Below the pieces are notes generated by a model, which did no database searches, was not told where the DNA came from, and was given only the letters and a program-made list of their open reading frames with translations. Shown piece by piece: positions 52,627 to 62,604 of a stretch of 64,000 bases of DNA (positions are counted from its first letter, which is position 1; each line of letters opens with the position of its first letter). The stretch lies in assembly GCF_019352175.1 (NCBI RefSeq), contig NZ_JACBYI010000013.1, forward strand, positions 98,278 through 162,277, written 5' to 3'. The translations under genes were made by a program, and so were the position numbers. This DNA comes from Paenibacillus sp. S150 (GTDB lineage: Bacteria; Bacillota; Bacilli; Paenibacillales; Paenibacillaceae).

Positions 52627-52887
52627 TCAAGACATTACCGATTTCGCGGCAGGCTATCCAAATCGAATGATTTTATAATGAAGTAAAAGAATTTGCAATA
52701 GATAACGAATGTGGAATTTGCTATGATGAGCCGAGATTTCATTGGAGAGTTGTGAATACGCTTTCTCAATGATTCTCCTGCAGTAAAACGGAAAAAGAGG
52801 TGATTAAACATCCAGGTAAGGACCGGGCAGGGAGAAGTCTTTTAAAAGCTGGGAATTGATGTCTAATCATTCACTAGGAGGTTTGAT

Positions 52888-55800
52888 ATGAGTATCCGGA
52901 AATCGCTATTATTCAAAGCGTTTGCCAGCATGCTCTCAGGCGTACTGTTATCTGTAACCTTGATCGGCGATGTTGTCTTACCCCAAGCCCTTGCGGACGA
53001 CAGTGTTCCTGAGCCTGCAGACCGTGTTGTTATCCATGAAACCGTCAGCAACGGTTTTACGCATCCCGGGGTGGGATTGACCCAATCGATCCTTGAGAAT
53101 ATGCGTGAGCAGGTGATCGCCAAGAAGGAACCCTGGTATTCGTATTATACAGCGATGAGCCAATCCTCCTATGCATCCAGGACCGTTGCTTCTGCCCTGG
53201 CGAGCCCAGCTGATCCGGCGAAGCCGAAAACCATCGCCGTGAACAGCAAAGGATCGTTTGTTACAGACGGATTAAGTGCTTATACACAAGCTATTATGTA
53301 TTATATCACCGGCGATGAAACCTATCGTGGCAATGCCATGGGCATCATTCGGATATGGGAACAGATGGACCCGGCACAATATACGTATTTTGCGGATTCT
53401 CATATCCATATGGGGATTCCGCTGCATCGTATGGTGGCAGCAGCTGAAATTCTCAGATACACTGCCGCCCGGAACGAATCGTTAAACTGGACAGAAGCAG
53501 ATACTGCCAAGTTCACCTCCAATTTAATTGAACCGATGACGGAAACCTTTTTGCATGAAAATAATTATTTCATGAACCAGCATCTGTATCCGCTGCTTGG
53601 CGCGATGTCCGGATATATTTTCACAGACAACTCGGCCCGATATAAAGAAGGCGTCGAATGGTTTACCGTGAATGCAACCGCGGCAGATCAAGGCCAGAAC
53701 GGCTCTATTCAGCAGCTGTTCCGCATGGTAACGGAAGACGCTGTAACCGGCAAGCCGCTGGAGACTCCCAGAGTTCAGCATGTGGAGATGGGACGGGATC
53801 AAGCCCACGGCGCAGGCGATCTCACCAATGTGGAGATTCTGGGACGGTTGCTGGACGCGCAAGGCACGAAGGTTGACCCCGAAGATGGGACACCTTCCGA
53901 TGCGGATAACGCGGTCACCGCCTACGCATTCCTGGGCAACCGGATTCTGAAGGCATCCGATTACTTCGCGCAGTATATGCTGGGCTATGATACACCATGG
54001 ACTCCCGTTGTGGCACGTTACGATTCCGATGGGATACCCGTCATTTATAAAGTGCTGTCCGGTGCATACCGGGGGCGGATCGGCGGCAATGTATACGGCC
54101 AGTATTATTATTATAAATACAACATGGGGATCGATATTGAGACAGAAGCTCCATACTACGCCGATATGTTCAAAAAACGGACGCCGTTTTATTGGGAATC
54201 CCCCGATGGCGGAGCGGACTACTGGCTGTTCATCCCGAAGGAAGCAGCGGCTGAAGAGGCTTCCACCCTGCCCAAAGTGTCGCCCAGCGCAGATTGGGCA
54301 GAGATAGACCAGCGGGCCGCCAGTCTGGACTCAAACTCCGCAGTTAAGCAGGAAGGGGATGCCTCCTATGTGCAGGTTAAGGCTACAGAACCGGGCAGCC
54401 GGATTTCTATTGTCGCCTCAAGCACAAGCCTGAAAACGGTCGCCGTGAGAATCCGCACGAATGGTACGGCAAAGCTGGAGGTAAACGGATGGAAGGATGC
54501 GGAATTGGTGCTGCCCGATACAAAGGGACAATGGAAGTATGCAACCTTCACGATGAATCAGTACCGCGGTTTGGGGGATTTAATTTATTTTAAGGTTACA
54601 GGTTCCGGGACCCTGGTTGATATCGATCATCTTCTTCTGGCACCGGCGGCTGGGCTGACGCCCCCTGCCTTCACATCCGGACAAGCGGATTCGAATCTGT
54701 ACGCCTATGCCGGGGCTGAAGCTACACTCCATTATGACTTTTCGTCAAAAGATCCGGCTGAGAGCGATACCGTTTCCTATCAGATTGACAATAAGCCTGA
54801 CGGGGCTGTTTTCAATGAAAATACGGGCGCTCTCTCATGGAAGCCTGAACAACCAGGCTTGTATTCAGTCGTCGTTAGTGCAACGGACGGAACCTCCGTG
54901 ACAGCAAAAGCCGTAAATATTACAGTAGGGACTGACCGGCAGGCGGCCGCAGAGGCGGCCATTGCCCCATTTGATCCGGATACAAGCTACCTTTCGCCGG
55001 CATTGAAGGAATATCAGACGATATTCGACGATGTGATGAATGCGTTGCCAGCCGTGTCAGATGAAGAATTCTACGGGAAGCTGGCCGATCTGAACCGGGC
55101 CGTTGAAGGTTTGAGGGAGTTAACGCCGCTAATGGAAGACGGAAGCATGCGTTATTTTGATACGGTGGCTTCTTCAACCTTCGGTACACAAATAGGCAAT
55201 CTGGTCGATAACGCTCCGGATAGCTTTGCGGGCTATTATTTGGCCGACAATCTCAGTTATTTTCTGGACTTTGGAGAGGACTTCAAGGTATCCGCCGCTG
55301 CCGTCGCTCTTCAAGTCAGAGCAGGATTCCCCGAACGGATCGGCGGTGCTGCGGTTTACGGCTCGAATGACAAGGAAGTCTGGACACGCTTGACACCGGA
55401 GCTCACCGTTGTGGCGGATGAGATGCAGACCTTGGAAGTCAGCGAGGAGCATCAGGATAAGCAGTTCCGCTTTCTGAAGCTTCAAATGATCGAACCGTCC
55501 AGCACCATGTTTGAATTGTCCGAGCTTCGCCTCTATGGCTTGCGTCATGAAACGAATAACAAGCTGAAGTCCGTTTCCCTGAGCTCACCGCAAAGCGTAC
55601 AAAGCAGGGTGAACACCGGAAATATGGTCGCCTTGTCTTTCCAGTCCGCCGAGCCGGTTCAAGATGTGGAGGTCACCATTCAAGGGCAGCAGGCATCGGC
55701 GCACTCAACGGATAAGATCAATTGGACTGCCTCTGTAGTTATGGACAGTTCTATGCCGACAGGCAAGGTCAAGTTCTCCATTAACTACAAAACTGCGGAC

Positions 55801-58800
55801 GGATTGCCGGCTGGTCCGGTTGTTCTCACCACGGATCAGTCGTCGCTGTACTATGTCAACAAGTCCAGGCTTCTGGATATTTCAAAGCTGGCAAATGTAG
55901 TTGCCTCAAGCGCTCAGTACGGAAGCAGCGGGCTGCCTGCGGATAAGGTCGGCTACCTGCTGTTTGATGGGGACGCCGCCACCTACGGCGATCTGGCCAA
56001 CGGCACTGCGGCCTATTATACGCTAGACTTCGGGCAGGACGCGTCCGTCAGGCTGGGTGATGTGCTTCTGTTGCCGAGAGCCGGCTATGCAGCCCGAATG
56101 AACGGATTGCTTATCCATGGCTCCAACGATGAAGTGAATTGGAAGGAGCTTACTCCGGCTGTATCGGGAGCGGCGGATAATGTATGGACGTTCATCAGTG
56201 AAGAACAAATCAAAGACAGCGGCGCCTACCGGTACTTAAGAATTTATAACCCTTCTGCATGGAGCGGGAATATAGCTGAAGCAGAAATCTACGGCGATTA
56301 TAATATTCCGGCCGAATATATTCAATCGAAGGTGAAGGGGCCTGAAGGATATACACGGCTTAGCTACTATCTGTACAAGCAAGAGGCGGACCGGATTCTG
56401 AACGCCGCAAACGAGCCGGAAGCGGATATGCCCGCATTGCTTAACGAACTGTTCCGGGCAGAGAAACTGCTGGTTCCGGTCACTGAGCTGCCAGCCCGGA
56501 AAATAGACGTTACCGGGTCCATGGCAACGGCTTCGGATATATCCTGGGATGGTAAACTAACCGCAGCTCAAAATGGTTGGATGGCCTTCGACGGCAGCGT
56601 AGACACGTTCACCGATACGAAATCCAATCCGGGATGGATCGTCGCAGATTTAGGCGAAGGCAATGAAAAGCCGCTGGCCAGCTTCAAGTTTTATCCGAGA
56701 AGCACCGCGGCACATATCGGCCGGGTAAACGGAGCGATACTGCAAGCTTCTGCCGATGGAATGAATTATGTGGACTTATATACCATAGGCGGCATTGGCA
56801 CTGCACAATGGTATACAGCCGCCATAAAGGACGAGAACGCTTACCGGTATCTGCGCTATTATTCACAGACCGGAAATGCCAATGTTGCAGAACTGGAGTT
56901 CTATCAGAGGACTGCCGATAAAACCCTGCTGGACAATCTGCTTGAGCAGGCCGAAGGTGTAAATTCATTTCTCTATACAGAAGAGAGCCTTGGGGCGCTG
57001 ATCTTGGCCAAAGATGCCGCGCTGGGCCTCATTGAGTCTGCCGCACAAATTTCTGTTGACGCGGCGGCGTCCGATTTGGACACTGCGCTTAAGGGTCTGG
57101 AATATTTGAAGGATGTGCCGGTGCTGCTGCCTTTGGACGCCAAGGAGCAGGCGGCGGAAATTCCTCTGAGCTTTGCGCTTCGGACAGCGAACCATGTGGC
57201 GGATACCGTCTATACTGCCGCCGGCCTTCCGGAAGGGGCGTTATTGAATCCGGATACCGGTGTGTTTACCTGGACCCCTTCCAGGGAGATGGGCGGCATA
57301 TACAGCATAACGTTTACGGCGTCAGCCAAGGGCTATTCCACTTCTGTAAACGTCAAGATCACAATAATAGGCATGCCTCGGCTTGCCCCGGATACGAGCG
57401 TCGGGCTGACAGCCAGGCAACCGTATTCTTATCAGGTACTGGCTACCGATCCGGCGGGCCAACCCTTGGTTTATCAGGCGGCAAATTTGCCTGCCGGAGC
57501 GGCATTTAATGCCTCAAACGGTACCTTTACCTGGATACCGGAGCAATCGGATTACGGAAGCCATAAGGTAACCTTTGTGGCCAGCAATGCTAAATATTCG
57601 GCCAGCCAATCCGTAGACCTGCATGTGGGGCTCCAGCTACTCCCCCCTGGTGATTACACGAATGGCAGCTATTATCTGTACAACAGAGAAGCGGAACGGA
57701 TTGTCTCCGAGATAGCGAAGCCGGAAGCCGACAGGCGCCAGCTGGTCAATGAACTGGCCAAGGCTGAACAGCAGCTTGTTCCCAAGCCGCTGTCGCTCTA
57801 TTCATTTGAACAGAATGCCAACAATACCTATGGCGCGACTACTGGAACAGTTGCCGGAAATCCGGTATACACCGAAGGAAAAATCGGTCAGGCTCTCAGG
57901 CTGAACGGCTCAAACGAGTACGTTCAATTGCCTGACAAGCATGCATTGGCCAATTACTCGGGGATTACAGTAGCCGCTTGGGTATATTGGGAATCAGACA
58001 GCCAGTGGGAGCGTATCTTCGACTTTGGCAACAACTCCAGCCAATATATGTTCCTGACGCCGCGGTCGGACAGTAACACTCTGAGGTTTGCCGTTAAGAA
58101 TGGCGGCGGGGAGCAGGTGCTCAATGCCCCGCGGCTGCCGGCTGGCCGGTGGGTTCATGTTGCGGTGACACTCGGGGGCGGCACAGCGAAGCTGTATGCC
58201 GACGGTGCAGAGGCGGCATCGGCAGCAATTTCCATTAATCCAAGCGATTTCAAACCGGGCATTAATTATATCGGAAAGAGTCAATTCGCTGCTGATCCTC
58301 TGTTTAAAGGCAAGGTGGATGAATTTATCGTTTATAACCGGGTTCTGAATCGTGCGGAAATTGATCAGCTGTATGGCGGGAATGTGAATTGGCGTGATGA
58401 TTCCCTTCTGGAACTGCTTCTGGAAGAAGCTGCGAAGCTAGACCCGGGTCAATATACTGGGGAAAGTATTGTTGTTCTTCATCACGCAAAGGATGCGGCA
58501 GAGCTGGTGCTTAACTCCTCCGTCAGCACGCAGCAGCAAATTGACGCCGCCGCAGACAGCATGTTGGGGGCTATGGAGCAATTGGCCGTCAAACCGGTTA
58601 TCGTCAGTCTGAAGAAGGTAGAAGTCACTACAGGAGTTGGAACGGCTCCGAAGCTGCCGCCGGCAGTCGATGCCGTATATAGCGACGAGACGGTTAAATC
58701 CCTGCCTGTCCTTTGGAATGAGATCAACCCGGCTGATTACAGCACCGTCGGAAGCTTCACTGTATCGGGGGCCGTATATAACACGGCTGTGCCTGCAATC

Positions 58801-60603
58801 GCCTATGTCGCCGTGATTGATGAAGGAGCGCCGGCGCCGCCGACCCAGCTGCAAGCGACGTCCATCACCTCTACATCTCTGAAGCTGGGCTGGACTGCTT
58901 CAACAGATAATGCGGGGGTAGCCGGCTACGATGTTCTGCTAAACGGAGAGGTGCATGGAACTGTAACGGGAGACACCTATGAATATGGCTTCACCAAGCT
59001 GTCGCCGGATACCCCCTATACCTTCCGGGTGGTTGCCTTTGATGAAGCGGGCCATAGAACGCCAAGCGCAGACTACACGGTAAAGACCTTGAAGGAAGAG
59101 GATCACTCGCCGCCGACGGCGCCGTCGGGGTTGACTGCTTCCTCCATTACCACGAATTCCTTGAAGCTGGGCTGGGAGCCTTCTTTCGATAATATTGGTG
59201 TAGTCCGATATGAGCTCTGCAAGGGAGGAGAGCAGGAGGCGACAGTGACAGGCGATACGTACAGCTATCACATCACAGGACTCACTGCGGACACCTCATA
59301 TACGTTTAGGGTAGCCGCCTTTGACGCTGCCGGAAATTATGCAGAAAGCGAAGCCTACACAGCGAAGACAGCACAATTGCCGCAGCCAGACAGTGGAGGC
59401 TCGGAGGAGGGCTTGCCCGCTGCCGCAGGCCAGTCCGGGACCAGCGTGGACGGCAGCCGCATCCGGGTGATTCCTGTTGCCGATAATGGAGCGGCGCAGG
59501 TCTTGATAAGCTGGGAGAGTCTGAAGGCGGCAATGGACAATGCCGTTCAGAATCAGGAGGATACGCTGTATATTCAGATGGAGATAAGCCCCGGACTGTC
59601 CTCAATTGCGCTGGAACTCCCGGCCAGCTCCTGGCTTAAGTTACAGCAGGGGGGGATCAAGATCCTGTCGATCAAATCCGGATTAGCCTCTTTGGCCATT
59701 CCGCTAAATGCGGTCGGCAACCTGATGGATGGTGACAAGCTGACCGTGTCGATCGGAAAAACGGACCGGTCCGCCTTTCCCGGACCGCTGTCCGAGCTTC
59801 TCAAGGATAAGCCGGTATATGAGTTTGGGCTCTCCGTTAACGGACAGAGCGTAAATGCCTTCGCCAAGGGCAGCATTGTGAAAGTGGAGATTCCGTATTT
59901 GCCGCAAGGGGATGAATCCATTTATGGATTGGTTGCTGCATCCCTGGGTGATAACGGAAGCCTGGAAGTAATTCGGAATTCCAGATATGACGGCGGAGCC
60001 GGAAGGCTTGACTTCGGTGTCAAGCACTTCAGCAGCTACGCGGTGCTCTCGAATCCTTCCGATTATTCGGACATGGGCTCCTACTCATGGGCAAAGGATG
60101 GCGTTACCGCCTTGTCGGCCCGCGAAATCGTAAACGGGGTCGGAGGCAATGCGTATGCCCCGGGACGCGCGGCCTCACGCGCCGAGTTTCTCAAGATGAT
60201 GATGGAGGCCTTTGATTTGGTGCAGACGGGCAAAACCTCCTCCTTCACCGATGTGAAAGCCGGCCAGTGGTATACAGACTCGGTCGCATCGGCGGAGGCC
60301 TTGGGGATTGTTGCCGGATACGGGGGCGGTACATTCGGCGCGGGCCGCAGCATTACCCGGGAAGAAATGGCGGTCATGGCCGTCCGCATTATGAAGGCAG
60401 CGGGAATGGAGCCGCATAAGGAACGCGAGGCGGTCAATTTCAGCGATGCTTCACAAATCTCCGGTTTCGCCTTGGAGGCGGTAAACTTGATGGCCGGAGC
60501 GGGCTTTATCGAAGGTCAGAGCCTGGGGAATTTTGCTCCAAAATCACAGACAACGCGGGCAGAGGCCGCGGTTTTTGCAGCAAGAATTATGGGGTTTATT
60601 TAA
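52888..60603 (+). CDS. giant SLH-anchored multidomain polysaccharide lyase-like protein
   Basis: 2571 residues, exported (signal ~1-36). Residues ~45-455 resemble the alginate-lyase-like (alpha/alpha) toroid family (DSHIHMGIPLHRM, NNYFMNQHLYPLLGAM, HVEMGRDQAHGAGDL, with His/Tyr/Asn candidates for catalysis). Then: a CBM-like sandwich (~470-590), an Ig-like (He_PIG) domain (~592-680), three F5/8-type C (discoidin/CBM32-like) domains (~752-890, ~995-1140, ~1206-1345), FIVAR-like helical segments (~1350-1410, ~1840-1900), two more He_PIG domains, a LamG-like domain (~1634-1835), Big_4 (~1905-1980), two Fn3 domains (~1985-2165), the pre-SLH beta domain (~2190-2390) and three SLH domains. GGAGG is 7 bases before the ATG. 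It probably cleaves an acidic polysaccharide at the cell surface. Confidence 0.9.
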   Translation: MSIRKSLLFKAFASMLSGVLLSVTLIGDVVLPQALADDSVPEPADRVVIHETVSNGFTHPGVGLTQSILENMREQVIAKKEPWYSYYTAMSQSSYASRTVASALASPADPAKPKTIAVNSKGSFVTDGLSAYTQAIMYYITGDETYRGNAMGIIRIWEQMDPAQYTYFADSHIHMGIPLHRMVAAAEILRYTAARNESLNWTEADTAKFTSNLIEPMTETFLHENNYFMNQHLYPLLGAMSGYIFTDNSARYKEGVEWFTVNATAADQGQNGSIQQLFRMVTEDAVTGKPLETPRVQHVEMGRDQAHGAGDLTNVEILGRLLDAQGTKVDPEDGTPSDADNAVTAYAFLGNRILKASDYFAQYMLGYDTPWTPVVARYDSDGIPVIYKVLSGAYRGRIGGNVYGQYYYYKYNMGIDIETEAPYYADMFKKRTPFYWESPDGGADYWLFIPKEAAAEEASTLPKVSPSADWAEIDQRAASLDSNSAVKQEGDASYVQVKATEPGSRISIVASSTSLKTVAVRIRTNGTAKLEVNGWKDAELVLPDTKGQWKYATFTMNQYRGLGDLIYFKVTGSGTLVDIDHLLLAPAAGLTPPAFTSGQADSNLYAYAGAEATLHYDFSSKDPAESDTVSYQIDNKPDGAVFNENTGALSWKPEQPGLYSVVVSATDGTSVTAKAVNITVGTDRQAAAEAAIAPFDPDTSYLSPALKEYQTIFDDVMNALPAVSDEEFYGKLADLNRAVEGLRELTPLMEDGSMRYFDTVASSTFGTQIGNLVDNAPDSFAGYYLADNLSYFLDFGEDFKVSAAAVALQVRAGFPERIGGAAVYGSNDKEVWTRLTPELTVVADEMQTLEVSEEHQDKQFRFLKLQMIEPSSTMFELSELRLYGLRHETNNKLKSVSLSSPQSVQSRVNTGNMVALSFQSAEPVQDVEVTIQGQQASAHSTDKINWTASVVMDSSMPTGKVKFSINYKTADGLPAGPVVLTTDQSSLYYVNKSRLLDISKLANVVASSAQYGSSGLPADKVGYLLFDGDAATYGDLANGTAAYYTLDFGQDASVRLGDVLLLPRAGYAARMNGLLIHGSNDEVNWKELTPAVSGAADNVWTFISEEQIKDSGAYRYLRIYNPSAWSGNIAEAEIYGDYNIPAEYIQSKVKGPEGYTRLSYYLYKQEADRILNAANEPEADMPALLNELFRAEKLLVPVTELPARKIDVTGSMATASDISWDGKLTAAQNGWMAFDGSVDTFTDTKSNPGWIVADLGEGNEKPLASFKFYPRSTAAHIGRVNGAILQASADGMNYVDLYTIGGIGTAQWYTAAIKDENAYRYLRYYSQTGNANVAELEFYQRTADKTLLDNLLEQAEGVNSFLYTEESLGALILAKDAALGLIESAAQISVDAAASDLDTALKGLEYLKDVPVLLPLDAKEQAAEIPLSFALRTANHVADTVYTAAGLPEGALLNPDTGVFTWTPSREMGGIYSITFTASAKGYSTSVNVKITIIGMPRLAPDTSVGLTARQPYSYQVLATDPAGQPLVYQAANLPAGAAFNASNGTFTWIPEQSDYGSHKVTFVASNAKYSASQSVDLHVGLQLLPPGDYTNGSYYLYNREAERIVSEIAKPEADRRQLVNELAKAEQQLVPKPLSLYSFEQNANNTYGATTGTVAGNPVYTEGKIGQALRLNGSNEYVQLPDKHALANYSGITVAAWVYWESDSQWERIFDFGNNSSQYMFLTPRSDSNTLRFAVKNGGGEQVLNAPRLPAGRWVHVAVTLGGGTAKLYADGAEAASAAISINPSDFKPGINYIGKSQFAADPLFKGKVDEFIVYNRVLNRAEIDQLYGGNVNWRDDSLLELLLEEAAKLDPGQYTGESIVVLHHAKDAAELVLNSSVSTQQQIDAAADSMLGAMEQLAVKPVIVSLKKVEVTTGVGTAPKLPPAVDAVYSDETVKSLPVLWNEINPADYSTVGSFTVSGAVYNTAVPAIAYVAVIDEGAPAPPTQLQATSITSTSLKLGWTASTDNAGVAGYDVLLNGEVHGTVTGDTYEYGFTKLSPDTPYTFRVVAFDEAGHRTPSADYTVKTLKEEDHSPPTAPSGLTASSITTNSLKLGWEPSFDNIGVVRYELCKGGEQEATVTGDTYSYHITGLTADTSYTFRVAAFDAAGNYAESEAYTAKTAQLPQPDSGGSEEGLPAAAGQSGTSVDGSRIRVIPVADNGAAQVLISWESLKAAMDNAVQNQEDTLYIQMEISPGLSSIALELPASSWLKLQQGGIKILSIKSGLASLAIPLNAVGNLMDGDKLTVSIGKTDRSAFPGPLSELLKDKPVYEFGLSVNGQSVNAFAKGSIVKVEIPYLPQGDESIYGLVAASLGDNGSLEVIRNSRYDGGAGRLDFGVKHFSSYAVLSNPSDYSDMGSYSWAKDGVTALSAREIVNGVGGNAYAPGRAASRAEFLKMMMEAFDLVQTGKTSSFTDVKAGQWYTDSVASAEALGIVAGYGGGTFGAGRSITREEMAVMAVRIMKAAGMEPHKEREAVNFSDASQISGFALEAVNLMAGAGFIEGQSLGNFAPKSQTTRAEAAVFAARIMGFI

Positions 60604-60736
60604 GCGGGAGAATAGGCTCCGGTGAAATTCACAGTCAACCGCAACGGAATATCGGGCTGCGAAAAAATTCGCATGATTTAGTAGAATTGATCAGGATGAC
60701 AGGAGGTGCCGTTGCACATTTCCATCTTCTCCATGC

Positions 60737-60764
60737 AAGCCTCTGCTCTCTATGGCAGGGGCTT
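60737..60764. terminator. hairpin between convergent genes
   Basis: AAGCCTCTGC and GCAGGGGCTT pair over 10 positions with one wobble, and TGTTGATTTG follows. It lies between the end of the lyase-like gene and the minus-strand AraC gene. Confidence 0.55.
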
Positions 60765-60799
60765 TGTTGATTTGCGGTATATATCGTCAGAAGGCTGAG

Positions 60800-61657
60800 T
60801 CATGAATTATACAAATCCTTCTGATTATGCTCGCGGAATTTGCGGGGGGATTCACCGATCACACGGGTAAACAGGATGGAGAAATAATTGGCATTGTCGT
60901 ACCCGACCATTTTGGCGATCTCCCAGACCTTCTTGTTCGTGCTTGCCAGCAGTCTCATCGCTTCTCCCATACGGCGCTGGATTAAGTAGCTGACCGGTGA
61001 GATTCCGAAGCTGTTCTTGTATATGTGAACCAGATAATATGTGTCGATATGGAAGATCTGTGCCAGGTCCCTAAGGCTCAGCTTGCGTCTGTAATTTGTG
61101 TCTAAATATTCTTTGATTTGATTGGCCAGCGGGGCTTTCTGTTCCTTTGCGCTGCGATGCTGTGAAAGAATCATGCGCTCAAGCAGAAGCAGGACAGCTT
61201 CTAATAAATGCTGAGAGATCTGTTCATAACCGCTATTGCGCAGCGAAAACTCGCCGAATAATGTTTTCATCAGCAATGACAGCTCATTAGAATAAGGATT
61301 CGCACGGATGACCGGCTCCCGGTCAGGGTGAATTACCCAATCGCGTTGTTCGGCAACAGGAGGGTTGAACCGAAATCCGAAGTAATAGGTAAACAAGGGT
61401 TTGTCCGGATCGGATTGCTCCTCATGCAAAATTCCCCGGTTATAAATCAGCACATCCCCTTTTTGCGCAGTATACGCTTTGCCGTCAATCATAAACAAAC
61501 CGGTTCCGTCTTCAATGAAAATCACTTCATGCAAATCTTCATGCTTATGAAGCGCAAATTTCCACTCCGGGTTATCGCTCAGCTTGCCTGCGTAAATCAG
61601 CTTGCCGTTGCAGGCGGAAGAGGTTTGCGTTAACAATAAGTCGTTGCTGTCAGGCAT
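60800..61657 (-). CDS. AraC family transcriptional regulator
   Basis: A 285-residue regulator. The N-terminal cupin domain has FALHKHEDLHEVIFIEDG and YNRGILHEEQ; the C-terminal AraC domain has LSLRDLAQIFHIDTYYLVHIYK and GYDNANYFSILFTRVIGESPRKFR. TAGGAG five bases before this ATG sets the start; the open frame runs further upstream without a site. It is divergent from the gene at 61828 and close to the SLH lyase-like gene, either of which may be its target. Confidence 0.92.
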   Translation of the reverse strand: MPDSNDLLLTQTSSACNGKLIYAGKLSDNPEWKFALHKHEDLHEVIFIEDGTGLFMIDGKAYTAQKGDVLIYNRGILHEEQSDPDKPLFTYYFGFRFNPPVAEQRDWVIHPDREPVIRANPYSNELSLLMKTLFGEFSLRNSGYEQISQHLLEAVLLLLERMILSQHRSAKEQKAPLANQIKEYLDTNYRRKLSLRDLAQIFHIDTYYLVHIYKNSFGISPVSYLIQRRMGEAMRLLASTNKKVWEIAKMVGYDNANYFSILFTRVIGESPRKFREHNQKDLYNS

Positions 61658-61827
61658 AGGACTCCTACTTTCAAATTTATGGATTGGATGAACATTATAA
61701 TGACAAGATATATCACATTTTTTAGAAAGACAACAACAACCTTTATTGTTCCCCGTCCGGTTCATTTGTAAAATTGAGGTGGGCAGCGGGAGAGAGAGAT
61801 TATGCGAATGGATGTGATGATATTTTG

Positions 61828-62391
61828 ATGCCTGAACGCGGAGAAGCGCTTCGCCATAACTGGGAAGAGAAGGGATATGTTCATATACGAAAAGCAGTTC
61901 CGTTGTTCTACGTGCTGCGCTTTGAAGCCTGGAGACAGGCGGAGAGCCAGCCATTGACCGGCTCTTTGAATCATCATCAGTATATCTGGGACATCCGCTC
62001 GATGCCGCGGATTTATTCGGCCTTTGCCGATATCTTGAATACTCCCGCGATCTGGGCGGAGTTTTGCAGTACGGAAGCAACGGATATCCTGGGGCTCTTG
62101 TCCGTGAACACGGGCGGAAGCAGCATAAATATACATGACGGAGAGCAGAACATAGCTCTTGAAGCGAGCCTGGCTGATTTAATTATTATGGACCAGCGGC
62201 GGTTGCGGATAACCGGTTATACGGATACACATTGGCTGCCCCTGGGATACATTCCGGCCCAAGAGAACAATCATGCCTTAATCAGACAGCGGGAGCAGCA
62301 ATATCTTGAGGGGCACCGGGCACCGGCTGTCCTTTCTGAACTTGGTCAACAGCTGCTCGGGCGCCATCAGTGGGGAACAGAGAAACAATAA
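61828..62391 (+). CDS. uncharacterised protein, weakly PhyH-dioxygenase-like
   Basis: About 187 residues. HNWEEKGYVHIRKAVP near the N-terminus recalls the opening of phytanoyl-CoA dioxygenase-like proteins, and NIHDGEQNIALEASLADLIIMD could be a decayed metal-binding core, but the full HxD...H triad cannot be confirmed. The start is uncertain: ATG at 61828 or an in-frame TTG at 61774, neither with a strong ribosome-binding site. It precedes a tiny membrane protein and an MFS transporter on the same strand. Confidence 0.5.
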   Translation: MPERGEALRHNWEEKGYVHIRKAVPLFYVLRFEAWRQAESQPLTGSLNHHQYIWDIRSMPRIYSAFADILNTPAIWAEFCSTEATDILGLLSVNTGGSSINIHDGEQNIALEASLADLIIMDQRRLRITGYTDTHWLPLGYIPAQENNHALIRQREQQYLEGHRAPAVLSELGQQLLGRHQWGTEKQ

Positions 62392-62410
62392 GGAGAGGGA
62401 GGATATAAAT

Positions 62411-62515
62411 ATGTGGGTTTTACTGGGGCTCTTACTCTGGACGTTTCTGTGCGGCACGATTCTGGTATCTGCCAGCTATGTTGTATCACTTGATGACAAG
62501 CCACCCCGGAATTAG
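62411..62515 (+). CDS. 34-residue single-span membrane peptide
   Basis: MWVLLGLLLWTFLCGTILV forms one hydrophobic helix, followed by a short polar tail (SLDDKPPRN). GGAGAGGGAGG lies just upstream with good spacing, and the gene starts 19 bases after the preceding stop. No known family was recognised. Being next to an MFS transporter, it may be an accessory subunit, which is speculation. Confidence 0.6.
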   Translation: MWVLLGLLLWTFLCGTILVSASYVVSLDDKPPRN

Positions 62516-62604
62516 ATGCTCAAGGTCTATCTGTTAAGCAATATATATAATGATTTTTTTTGAGATGGAGTTTAGATTGACAAGAATGACAGCCGGGAGG
62601 AACT

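Larger units (their letters stand above)
51953..52887. other. 935-base non-coding gap rich in hairpins and repeats
   Basis: It contains a degenerate family B hairpin (52067-52110), the intact family C repeat (52131-52200), a small terminator-like hairpin (52338-52359), a further family B copy (52421-52466), a strong terminator (52483-52521) and a possible 24-codon gene remnant (52553-52626). The last ~200 bases are AT-rich and should hold the promoter of the lyase-like gene, but no clear -35/-10 pair was found. Confidence 0.7.

Noticed and set aside
60712..60798. 28-codon frame starting at TTG after a strong AGGAGGTG site
   Set aside because: It overlaps the convergent-gene hairpin, has a weak start codon and no recognisable sequence; a ribosome-binding-site-like match alone is not enough.
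62577..62582. Exact TTGACA before the MFS gene
   Set aside because: A matching -10 would fall on the ribosome-binding site, leaving no room for a leader; no -10-like sequence is present there.
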